This document shows, piece by piece, positions 1-6,474 of a stretch of 13,008 nt of DNA. How positions within the stretch are numbered: position 1 is the stretch's first letter; each line of letters begins with the position of its first letter. This stretch comes from Chloromonas sp. AAM2 (lineage: Eukaryota > Chlorophyta > Chlorophyceae > Chlamydomonadales > Chlamydomonadaceae): NCBI GenBank assembly GCA_004335635.1, contig QAXH01004331.1, positions 9,705-22,712 of the forward strand. Direction: 5' to 3'. The notes under the pieces are model-generated. The model was not told the DNA's origin. It was given only the letters and a program-made list of their open reading frames with translations, and did no database searches. A program made the position numbers and the translations under genes.

Positions 1-134
1 TACCCCTGCTGGGGTGGTTACCCAGGGGCACATGGGTGGTCAGCATGTGTGAGGGGTGGTCACAGGGGTGATCTCACATACCCTTGCTGGGGTGGTTACC
101 CAGGGGCACATGGGTGGTCAGCATGTGTGAGGGT
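1..134. repeat. Two-copy direct repeat at left edge
   Basis: About 56 bp at 1-56 recurs at 79-134 with one mismatch (period 78). Units contain ACCCAGGGGCACATGGGTGG. The 22-bp spacer itself resembles part of the unit. Because the first copy starts at the window edge, the array may continue to the left. No coding function seen. Confidence 0.85.
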
Positions 135-775
135 TCTAGTCAGGGTTGGTATCAGAGGCGGAGACAGTTGGTTGGTTGCTAACAGTTGTACATATCCTAG
201 GGCATCCTGATGGTGGCATCCTGAAAACACATGCGTGGGGTCAAAGAGAGTGTGCCCCAAAACCAACGGCTGCCAAACTCACGGGTGTGCAAGGGAGGGC
301 ATCACACCCAAAAGGTCTGACCGACATCCTGGGGCATTTTGCTCAGGCAGAGACGTGGACATGGAGGCACATAGCAGACGTGTGCCAGGACCATGTGTTT
401 GGCGTCAGATACGTGCAAGGTGTCAGGGAGAGACACAGGAAGAGACACACAGACAGAGACGACTGGGCAAGATGAAGAGTGGTTTGAAGATTGTGCGATC
501 ATTTTCATCAAGAGTTTGTATAGTGCCTGACACCTGCCCGAAGGCGTTAGCAAACGACTGCCGTGATTTTAACGGTACTAAGGCAGCTACTAAGGTAGCA
601 AATTCCCTTGACTTATAATTGGCGTCAGGTGATCACAACTCACTTGACTCGTGTCCGTGTTAATGACAGCTTAGCATAGTAAGCGGGGACACGCCCACAC
701 TCCCACCTCAACTCCACATGCACAGACGCACGACCTTGTGCGAGTCCCCAGTGCCACTGCCACCCCCTGACTCAC
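135..775. other. Unassigned region, presumably gene B intron 9 or later
   Basis: Open frames exist on both strands (for example 146-475 plus and 302-553 minus) but none has recognisable motifs, consistent splice sites or codon bias. By position it lies downstream of gene B exon 9 and is probably intron. A further exon could hide here. Confidence 0.5.
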
Positions 776-847
776 GTGAAGCAGTGACTCATGCAAAGTG
801 AACTGGTGTGCGTCCTCCACCTCCATGGCAAGGGCCTCCATCATGGG
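776..847 (-). CDS. Gene B exon 9 (probable), next to amplified acceptor repeats
   Basis: Twenty-four codons between CCCATGCAG and a good donor CTTCAC/GTGAGT, phase 0 at both ends, matching exon 8. Reads PMMEALAMEVEDAHQ then FTLHESLLH, a helix-like segment. The first 23 bases also occur in three further 59-bp units upstream; only this copy runs on into unique open sequence with a donor. I cannot match it to a remembered family motif, so it is less certain than exons 1-8. The next exon was not found in 1-775. Confidence 0.5.
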
Positions 848-2455
848 CTGCATGGGGGGCACCGTAACAAACAATACATGTGCATGGCAAGGGCCACCAT
901 CATGGGCTGCATGGGGGGCACCGTAACAAACAATACATGTGCATGGCAAGGGCCTCCATCATGGGCTGCATGAGGGGCATGGGAACAAACAATACATGTG
1001 CATGGCAAGGGCCTCCATCATGGGCTGCATGGGGGGCACGGGAACAAACAATACCTGTACATGGGTACTCTTGCACTTGTGGCATGTCAAGTCAGCCACA
1101 CAGCACAGCTGCAGCTGCCTTACTATTGCATGCACGGCTTGGAGCCAGTGTTTGAACAAGTAACAGCCATCTGAAAAGTATTCTAAAATCAGTAACTGTA
1201 TACTTTCAAGTATATCCATGTAGCCCTAGCAGCCTGTTCCTTCCCTAGCATTCTCTTCCATCACCTCCAGTCTGGGCAGTCTCAAAGTTTACCAGAACCC
1301 GTAATGACGCAAGCATCACCACTGGGCTGGGTAATAGAAAGTGCACCCCAGCCTGTAAAGGAGCGTTTACAAGAACAGTAGTTCCAGAACCCAAGGATCA
1401 TTCCTTACCTCCAGCCTAGGCACGCCACTGGGTGCTGTGAGACCGCCTAGGTTGGCCAGGGGGCCGAACTCAGCGGGCCCGGCAGACAGGTCCAAAACCT
1501 ATGTGCATGGGTGACACGTGATCGCATGCAAACCATGCATCAAGTGTGATCGCATGCAAACCATGCATCAGATGTGATCGTACGGGCCATACATAAAGTG
1601 TGATCGTACGGGCCATACATAAAGTGTGATCGTACGGGCCATACATAAAGTGTGACGGTACGGGCCATACATAAAGTGTGATCGTACGTGTATACATAAA
1701 GTGTGATCGTACGGGCCATACATAAAGTGTGACGGTACAGGCTTTGCACAGTGTGGGTTTCATGTCCTAGTTGGAAACCAGTGGGATGGCCATGCTTTGG
1801 ATGCTTAAAGCATGATGGCTGACATGCATTGGAAAACACATGGCTTGCCGCCAGTCATATGCAGTGAGAAGCATCAGGCCGGCGGACAGGTGCAACAACT
1901 TGTGACCAAAAACAAATGAACCGAGGCCACTCGGAAGAGCTGTCTCCTGCCCTCCACGCGTGTCATGGATGATCTTGACTGCTTTTGGCCGTTTGGGCTA
2001 GGCAACCCTTAACTAGCGCCTTTTTTGTTTTTCGGATTATAGACCCGTGTTGTCAAGTTTAGACGGGATTTAGGTACTTACCACAAAGTTGTGAGCAGAC
2101 ACCCACGCCTGTGCCGACCCCTTGCCCTGGTACGAGTAGCGGTAGGCGAAGCCCGCCTCCGCCATGCGCACGCGCGTCGAGTTCACGCGACCACTGCACC
2201 ATGCAACACGTGTGAGTCAATGTGACTGAAATAGTGTACACAAAGAAGTACGTGCAAATATACATGCAAATATACATGCAATTATACGTGCAAATAAACA
2301 TGCAAATATGCAAATATACACAACGAGCATTGCAAACAATGCAGGGACGAGCGAAGGCAAACGGAGGCTGATGAGGCAGTCACACAACGTGTGCTACATA
2401 ACCGACATGGCAGCAGACCAATGATATCCATCCATCCTCACTCTCACACTCTCTC

Positions 2456-2508
<53 letters not shown>

Positions 2509-5500
2509 CTCTCACGACTCACTCTTGCCACTCTCCCAGCAGATCCATCTGCTCCCACTCCTTCTGCCCCTGCTCAGGCGAGACAGCCGGGTTCATGCGC
2601 TGTTTGCTGGGGTTGAGCACCACCACTGCCAGCCTGTGTTCGGTTGCAGGGTGCGAGCCATGCTCCATGCCTTGGCCAAACCCCTCAGCACTGTACGCCT
2701 GCAAACAGTTCGAATGACCGTGCGAGTGACAGCCCCTGTAAGCTGTTACCAGAGCCAAGCCAGCCGGGTGTTGCGCACGTGTGTTGAACAACTGCCAGGC
2801 ACACATTCTTACCATGCCATCAAATGTATGCAAGGTTCGGCATGCAACCTGGCTTGGCAGCTGGCATTTCCACAGATTTAAGTGCACTGCCTTTCGTGTC
2901 CATGTGGTACCGGGCAGGGAAAACACTCAGCACACCTGGTGCGATTGCACAGGATTGCTCCTCACAACAAGTCCAGAACCACGGCCCTGTGAGAACACCC
3001 CACGTGTGCCTGAGGAATGTATGTGTATGGATGTGAGCGTGTGCATGCACCCCACACTGTGTGATGGTAGGTGGTGCGTTGTTGCAGCGAAGCGTTTTTC
3101 CACTGCTGTCAATGGCACGCTTGTGTTTGTTTGGATGTACAGTCTCCCCACATACCTGCATGACCAGTCTATGTATGGTGTCTTCAACCCTTGCCGCATC
3201 AACCTCGTACAGCGGCATGCGCGCAAAGTCTGCAACACGCAGCATAGTTCACGTGGGTGGCCAACACAGGGCACACGCAGGTACTACATGGCTTACTAAG
3301 AAGTGCATGAGACACAAGCACGTATACATGGGCATCTTGGCGTAGTCTGCCACACACAGCCAGCAGCATGAGGCTCATGATCAACACAGGTGTGGAGATT
3401 ATACCACGGAATGCCATGCACAAGGCAGAGTGGCCCAGGCTTGTGCACTTGATAACTATGACTGTCTGTGACTAACACAGGGGCGAGAAATCATAGGGCG
3501 TATCAAGAAGACACGGGTGTAGAACAGAGACAGAGTGCGCAAGACAACACACATACAACAACAGGCATGTGAGCAGCACACGGCACAAACACTGATTCCA
3601 TGCCGAGCGACTGGGCATGCTGTTCTGGGTCAAGCACCGTGGGCGACCCGATGCAAGCAGGGCAGGTGCCCCATGAGGCCAGGTAATGCAAGCGAGTTTC
3701 ACGTCGTGGATTGCAGAACAGAAATGGCATGACAGACCAACCACTGCGGTCCCATCAAACCCCATCTCACCTCCTGCTCCAGGAAAGGCCGGCGCCTCTC
3801 CCACCAGCTTCATTTCGGACCGCAATGTCTGCTCGACCGTTCGCAGGGCCTGTGAGAGAAACATCAGGCAAGTGTGGGCACGTGTTGCAGCAATGAAGGC
3901 CAGACCAAGCGCATATCAGGCATGTGGGGGCAGGCGACAAATGCTGTTGTTGCAGCAGCAGATGAAGCGTCAGGCAAGGCATGTGTCCGTGTATGTGTGC
4001 ATGTGTTTTTGCGTGTTTAACGTGTCCGTGTATGTATGCGCAGGCATGTTAGGCAAAGTGTTGTGTTGCAGGCCAGACAGTCAAGCCTGACATCGTACAA
4101 GTACGCGAGTGCAGCAGGCAAGGCGCGTGAAAGAGGCAACATGCAACAGCCTTGTACTGATCATGGCTGTGATGGCATGCTCGGCTCACTGATCGGCTCA
4201 CTGATTGGCTCACTGATCGGCTCACTAATCGGCTCACTGATTGGCTTTCCCAACCCCAGACACTCTTCTTTTTGTTCACCACCTACTTGCAAAGATATAT
4301 TGTGTCTAGCTGCAGTATGATGGGTTCAACCATGAAAAGCCATGTACTCATGATGTTGATGATGATGATGGCCTACGTGCAGTCACGTGTAAACCATTCA
4401 CCACTCACGTGCAGTCACGTTTAAACCATTCACCTGAGTGTAGTCGTGCACTGGCAGGTCCACTGTAGAGACACTGGCGCACACCGATGCCGCATGCCCC
4501 GTCTCCCACACTATTGGGCACAGCTCGCGACCAATGTACCTGAAGAGCACACAAACAACAAACAGTGGAAATGTGCCTTTCATTGCACACGAATGCCGGA
4601 TGCCCCGTTGCCCACACAATGGACGACCAATGTACCTCAAGGGCACATGACAACGACGAGTGGAAATGAAGCCTCAATCAGGTAGATTCACTATTACCTG
4701 GTTGCATTCGGTGACACGTCCCACTCACTGTGCTGACAGTAGCTCGTCCAGCTCCCCCGGATCTAGGCGGTAGTGATAGGCGCCGTCCTGGTCCAGGCCC
4801 ACCATCATGACGTCCACCTCCAGGGGGATGGTCAGATGCTGAAAAACGAGACAAAAAAAATCAGTTGAGAATTACATCATTATAAACAACCCCACCATCA
4901 TGAAGTCTACCTCCAAGGGCATGGTCAAAGAGGGGGACAATGCGCAATATAATCGGGGGACAGTCGTAGACAGCCGGCATTTTTTGTTTGATAAGAGCTT
5001 ACAGACTGAGCAGAACTTGAATCTTGTGTGCTGCAAGCCTGAGCCGACATGACCATCCCTTCACGAACACCATCCGCCTAAGCCCTGAACAGATTTGTAT
5101 TGGGTCATGCATATCCATGGGTCAAAAGGTAATGCTGGGCTGTGCCATGCATGCTGCCTTGCCCATGGCATGCCCAGGGTCAGAAGTACAGGGCAACTTG
5201 CATCGCCGCTGTGCTGTCAGATGTACCCTGACCAAATCAATGGTGTGCATGGCCTGTCCTATGATGGATGGCAACATCCATTCATGCACCTGCCAACTCA
5301 GGCTCCACGGCCTGCAATGTTTCACTGCCTTCCATGTCTTCCCCTCAAAAGCTTGCATCACCCTTGGGTCGCTCAGAAGCTTGCACCCCTGGGTAGTAGC
5401 AGCCATTACTGTGCCATTTCCAGTGACTTTACGCTTGCAGCTGGAAACACAGGGCCATGTTGTTGCTTAGGCCCTTGCCCCTGCCCCTGCCCCTGCCCTT

Positions 5501-5851
5501 GCCCCTGCTGAGCAGTCCTCCCCGGACTGAAGGCCAAACAACAGGAGGATGCCACACAAACCATCCCGCTACCGTGCAAGGGCTGATGTCATTCAATGCC
5601 ACACATGCAACAGCTGATACACAGTGGCATGTGCCCATCAGCCGCACCTGGTCTCTTTCCTGCAAGAATTTCTTGGTTGACAGCCCTATCTCAGTCTTGG
5701 CCGTCTCTTTCAACCGCTGCCATCGCTTGGCATCACTGCGTTTGAGCGTCCGCGGCGGGCTGTTCGGCTTTGTAGGTGGTTGTGCCTGTGCTGGCAGGCC
5801 TGCTGCTACGAGCAGGCAGCAGGCCAAGGCCAGACTCCATGTCATGGCCAT
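776..5851 (-). CDS. Gene B: secreted or membrane protein resembling plant/algal DUF7906 family, nine exons, 3' part missing
   Basis: Spliced model: exons 5851-5648, 4838-4729, 4539-4434, 3849-3771, 3229-3156, 2698-2523, 2193-2082, 1498-1409 and 847-776, all with GT donors and AG acceptors, and every junction keeps codon phase (0,2,0,1,0,2,0,0). This gives about 341 residues with no stop. The N-terminus is a clear signal peptide (hydrophobic AxA-type end, AGLPAQAQ). The body carries IPLEVDVMMVGL, YHYRLDPGELDELL, LAVVVLNPSK, GFAYRYSYQGKG and VLDLSAGPAEFGPL in order. From memory these are the hallmarks of DUF7906 proteins of land plants and green algae, single-pass secretory-route membrane proteins of unknown biochemistry. 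The C-terminal part, where a membrane anchor would lie, is outside the window. Family identity is recollection and was not searched; the exon chain is seen directly and is strong. Confidence 0.8.
824..1059. repeat. Four-unit 59-bp tandem repeat carrying exon 9 splice acceptor
   Basis: Units begin at 824, 883, 942 and 1001 with exact 59-bp spacing and only a few differences (GTAACAAAC versus GGAACAAAC; CCTCC versus CCACC). On the minus strand each unit holds the intron end CCCATGCAG plus the first bases of exon 9 (CCCATGATGG). So the array is an amplified exon-intron junction with four near-identical AG acceptors. Confidence 0.9.
1409..1498 (-). CDS. Gene B exon 8: VLDLSAGP signature
   Basis: Thirty codons, phase 0 at both ends. 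Acceptor ATGCACATAG, donor CTGGAG/GTAAGG. Encodes VLDLSAGPAEFGPLA, a glycine-rich loop and PSGVPRLE. The DLSAGP-(x)n-YGP/FGP pattern is the main reason for the family call. The acceptor sits about 15 bp from a 26-bp minisatellite that fills much of intron 7, and a decayed copy of the exon start lies farther upstream at 1874-1902. Confidence 0.85.
1515..1740. repeat. 26-bp minisatellite in gene B intron 7
   Basis: Core unit GTGTGATCGTACGGGCC then ATACATAAA. Full units start at 1598, 1624, 1650, 1676 (25 bp, variant) and 1701. More diverged units lie at 1515-1597, where the core reads GCATGCAAACCATGCATCA, and a partial unit starts at 1727. The array reaches to within about 17 bp of the exon 8 acceptor. 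Confidence 0.9.
1874..1902 (-). repeat. Decayed copy of gene B exon 8 start
   Basis: Read on the minus strand, GTTGTTGCACCTGTCCGCCG matches the exon 8 opening GTTTTGGACCTGTCTGCCGG at most positions and keeps an LSAG-like frame (CTGTCCGCCGGC). It sits in intron 7, about 375 bp upstream of the real exon, without a usable acceptor. Confidence 0.65.
2082..2193 (-). CDS. Gene B exon 7: Tyr-rich strand and NST sequon
   Basis: One base completing Asp, then 37 codons to TTTGTG/GTAAGTACC, a near-consensus donor. Acceptor is TTGCATGGTGCAG. Reads GRVNSTRVRMAEAG and FAYRYSYQGKGSAQAW. The NST tripeptide is a possible N-glycosylation site, in keeping with a secreted protein. The segment leads directly into the VLDLSAGP motif of exon 8, as in the plant proteins I remember. 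The exon is notably GC-rich, with CpG-rich arginine codons. Confidence 0.83.
2245..2325. repeat. AT-rich short tandem repeat
   Basis: Imperfect units of ACATGCAAATAT (12-13 bp), roughly five or six copies, in gene B intron 6 upstream of the exon 7 acceptor. Confidence 0.8.
2440..2515. repeat. CT/CA compound microsatellite by exon 6 donor
   Basis: Runs of CT, then CA, then CT again. On the gene B strand it lies within the first 10 to 80 bases of intron 6, directly after GTGAGTCGTG. It produces spurious serine/threonine open frames on the plus strand. Confidence 0.95.
2523..2698 (-). CDS. Gene B exon 6: LAVVVLNPSK core
   Basis: Fifty-eight codons plus two bases. Acceptor GAACTGTTTGCAG, donor AAGA/GTGAGT. 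The central strand LAVVVLNPSKQRMNP is typical of the family as I recall it; the C-terminal half is acidic and helical (EQGQKEWEQMDLLGEW). The donor is followed almost at once by a long GA/GT microsatellite (2440-2515), so intron 6 starts inside low-complexity DNA. Confidence 0.82.
3156..3229 (-). CDS. Gene B exon 5: FARMPLYEVDA segment
   Basis: Two bases completing Asp, then 24 codons (FARMPLYEVDAARVEDTIHR...) ending at ATGCAG/GTATGT in phase 0. Acceptor is GCGTGTTGCAG. The pattern of an aromatic-Pro-Tyr strand followed by an acidic helix fits the same domain as the neighbouring exons. A decayed copy that would read YAKMPMYTC occurs about 115 bp upstream in intron 4. Confidence 0.8.
3317..3365 (-). 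repeat. Decayed copy of gene B exon 5 acceptor and start
   Basis: Minus-strand GGCAGACTACGCCAAGATGC parallels the exon 5 junction TGCAGACTTTGCGCGCATGC and keeps frame (YAKMPMYT against FARMPLYE). No donor follows, so it looks like a relic and not an alternative exon. Confidence 0.65.
3771..3849 (-). CDS. Gene B exon 4: short helical segment
   Basis: Twenty-six codons plus one base, acceptor TTTCTCTCACAG, donor GGAG/GTGAGA. Encodes ALRTVEQTLRSEMKLVGEA and then PAFPGAG, a probable amphipathic helix and a proline/glycine turn. Phase 0 in and phase 1 out fit its neighbours exactly (G plus AC gives Asp at the exon 4/5 join). The intronic sequence upstream holds a second copy of the acceptor neighbourhood (3897-3961). 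Confidence 0.78.
3850..4433. other. Gene B intron 3: repeats and junction copies
   Basis: Intron of 584 bp. It holds a second copy of the exon 4 acceptor neighbourhood at 3897-3961 (ATCAGGC and GTTGCAGCA blocks repeated), the 12-bp array at 4183-4242, a short TGA run near 4350-4370, and half of the 32-bp donor duplication. No coding exon seen. Confidence 0.7.
4183..4242. repeat. Five-copy 12-bp tandem repeat
   Basis: Unit GGCTCACTGATC, five exact-length copies with single-base variants (GATT, AATC). As its period is a multiple of three it opens an artefactual Gly-Ser-Leu-Ile frame on the plus strand. Confidence 0.93.
4375..4438. repeat. Two-copy 32-bp direct repeat over the exon 3 donor
   Basis: Units at 4375-4406 and 4407-4438 (ACGTGCAGTCACGTGTAAAC, with one base different). 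Minus strand: each contains GGTGAATGGTTT. The upstream unit carries the real donor CAG/GTGAAT; the second gives a decoy GTGGTGAATGG 32 bp into the intron. Confidence 0.88.
4434..4539 (-). CDS. Gene B exon 3: cysteine-containing segment
   Basis: Opens with one base completing a Gln codon from exon 2, then 35 codons (YIGRELCPIVWETG...VHDYTQ) ending in phase 0 at CAG/GTGAATGG. Acceptor is TGTGTGCTCTTCAG. Two cysteines (CPIVWETG and VCASVS) could pair in the lumen; that is inference. A degenerate copy of the acceptor and exon start lies at 4572-4668, and the donor region is duplicated downstream as a 32-bp direct repeat (4375-4438). Confidence 0.8.
4572..4668 (-). repeat. Degenerate copy of gene B exon 3 junction
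   Basis: About 96 bp offset from the real junction. Both copies share the intron end (GTGGAAATG...), GGTACATTGGTCG at the exon start, and GGGGCAT(G/C)CGGCAT(C/T)... farther in. The copy has lost about 15 bp in the middle and reads GAG in place of the acceptor CAG, so an AG is still present. Confidence 0.8.
4729..4838 (-). CDS. Gene B exon 2: IPLEVDVMMVGL motif
   Basis: Thirty-six codons plus two bases, acceptor TTTTTCAG and donor CA/GTGAGT. Encodes a beta-strand-like IPLEVDVMMVGL followed by DQDGAYHYRLDPGELDELL. This is the best-recognised part of the DUF7906-like protein: a strand, a short DG turn and a helix. GC is higher than in the flanking introns, as expected of a constrained exon. A decayed copy of its first 42 bases lies 50 bp upstream in intron 1 (4890-4931). 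Confidence 0.85.
4890..4931 (-). repeat. Degenerate copy of gene B exon 2 start
   Basis: Minus strand reads TTGACCATGCCCTTGGAGG and GACTTCATGATGGTGGG, still translating as LTMPLEVDFMMVGL against LTIPLEVDVMMVGL in exon 2. The acceptor AG is lost, a stop follows shortly, and no donor is visible. It lies in intron 1, about 50 bp from the true exon. Confidence 0.85.
4932..5647. other. Gene B intron 1, remainder
   Basis: Intron 1 spans 5647-4839. Apart from the exon 2 relic it holds a CTGCCC-type hexamer run (about 5472-5510) and a small duplicated AAGCTTGCA block at 5348-5390. Open frames here lack motifs, and exon 1 joins exon 2 in phase without them. Confidence 0.6.
5472..5510. repeat. Hexanucleotide CCCTGC repeat
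   Basis: About six units of CCCTGC with one T variant (CCTTGC). Lies in gene B intron 1. It gives Pro-Leu or Gly-Arg runs in shadow frames. Confidence 0.93.
5648..5851 (-). CDS. Gene B exon 1: start codon and signal peptide
   Basis: Sixty-eight codons from ATG at 5851. Residues 1-23 form a signal peptide with a hydrophobic core (LALACCLLVAAGL) and a cleavage-type AQA. A proline-rich then basic, helix-prone stretch follows (KRSDAKRWQRLKETAK), which may be a luminal linker. The reading frame ends at CAG/GTGCGG in phase 0, where the open frame loses any protein-like character. A second in-frame ATG lies two codons downstream, so the exact start is uncertain by two residues. It is the first ATG of the hydrophobic stretch, which is why I chose it. 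Confidence 0.85.
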
Positions 5852-6267
5852 GCTAAAAAGCGTCTCTCATAACTTCCTTCCGGAGCAGGACAGGAGTTTA
5901 ATTACAGACGTGCCAGGAGTCAAGTGTTGAACATCAGCGTGTCAGAATTAGCGGACATCTAAACCGCAGTGCGATGAACGCATCGCGATGTTCAAAGATC
6001 AGATCGATTCACGTGGGGGAAGCTGATTAGTCGATAAGCTGTCAGAAGTTGCGTTGGCTGCATTTCGAGCATCATTGCCGGGTGTCGCCATTACACGCAT
6101 AAATGGGCTCTAAGATGAATAGGCTCTCAGGCTCTGTTGCGCTGTTACAAACTTTCAAACATCTGCAGGACTTGCATTCACTCGCACAACAAAGGATGGC
6201 AGCAGCATACGCCCGCCAGCTTGCATAGCCTGCACGCATAGCAAGCAGGGCGTTCACGTGTGGAAGT
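5852..6267. other. Spacer between gene A 3' end and gene B start
   Basis: About 416 bp. Would hold the gene B promoter and 5' leader and the gene A 3' untranslated region. No clear TATA box on the minus strand near 5851. Two TGTAA words for gene A are given separately. Confidence 0.5.
6091..6148 (-). terminator. Possible TGTAA polyadenylation signals of gene A
   Basis: TGTAA on the minus strand at 6148-6144 and 6095-6091, some 120-180 bases after the proposed gene A stop at 6268. TGTAA is the usual poly(A) signal in chlorophyte algae. The word is short and could be chance. Confidence 0.25.
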
Positions 6268-6474
6268 CTATTCACCCTCAGAACCTTGCGGGCGCTGCCA
6301 GAGGGGTGTCATGCCATTCTGGCGACCATCCATTGGATTCCATGGACCAGACGCGCATCGCAACAGAGAAAGAAATGGAGAGGGCTGCGTATCGTGGATT
6401 GGAAGCACTGGGTATGACTGCATAGCTCGGCCAGACTGATCATGATACTGTCCTCCTGCCGCGGTACCTGGCAG
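6268..6474 (-). CDS. Gene A terminal exon (tentative)
   Basis: Open frame after acceptor GAATTCCAG, in phase 0 with exon 5, ending at a stop at 6268-6270: 68 residues starting LPGTAAGGQYHDQSG, proline- and serine-rich, no motif. Supported only by phase, acceptor and TGTAA words downstream. The preceding DVTFEFQ would make a better final strand, but no phase-0 acceptor precedes it. Read-through of the exon 5 donor (stop at 6612) is the alternative. Confidence 0.35.
   Translation of the reverse strand: MPGTAAGGQYHDQSGRAMQSYPVLPIHDTQPSPFLSLLRCASGPWNPMDGRQNGMTPLWQRPQGSEGE

Noticed and set aside
146..618. Two overlapping plus-strand frames at the left end
   Set aside because: Composition is like the surrounding noncoding DNA and neither has recognisable protein features.
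1515..1740. Regularly spaced 26-bp repeats, CRISPR-like at first glance
   Set aside because: Units are contiguous with no unique spacers, and the DNA is eukaryotic. It is a minisatellite in an intron.
2391..2717. Plus-strand Ser/His/Thr-rich frame
   Set aside because: Made by the CT/CA microsatellite and the antisense of gene B exon 6.
2749..2805. Possible relic of gene B exon 6 (CTGGCAGT...CAACA...CCCGGCTG)
   Set aside because: Similarity needs several gaps. Not counted with the clearer exon relics, although it would fit the pattern.
4036..4320. Plus-strand frame with repeated Gly-Ser-Leu-Ile
   Set aside because: Produced by the 12-bp tandem repeat inside gene B intron 3; no motif outside the repeat.
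5122..5406. Minus-strand open frame in gene B intron 1
   Set aside because: No motif, and exons 1 and 2 join in phase without it.
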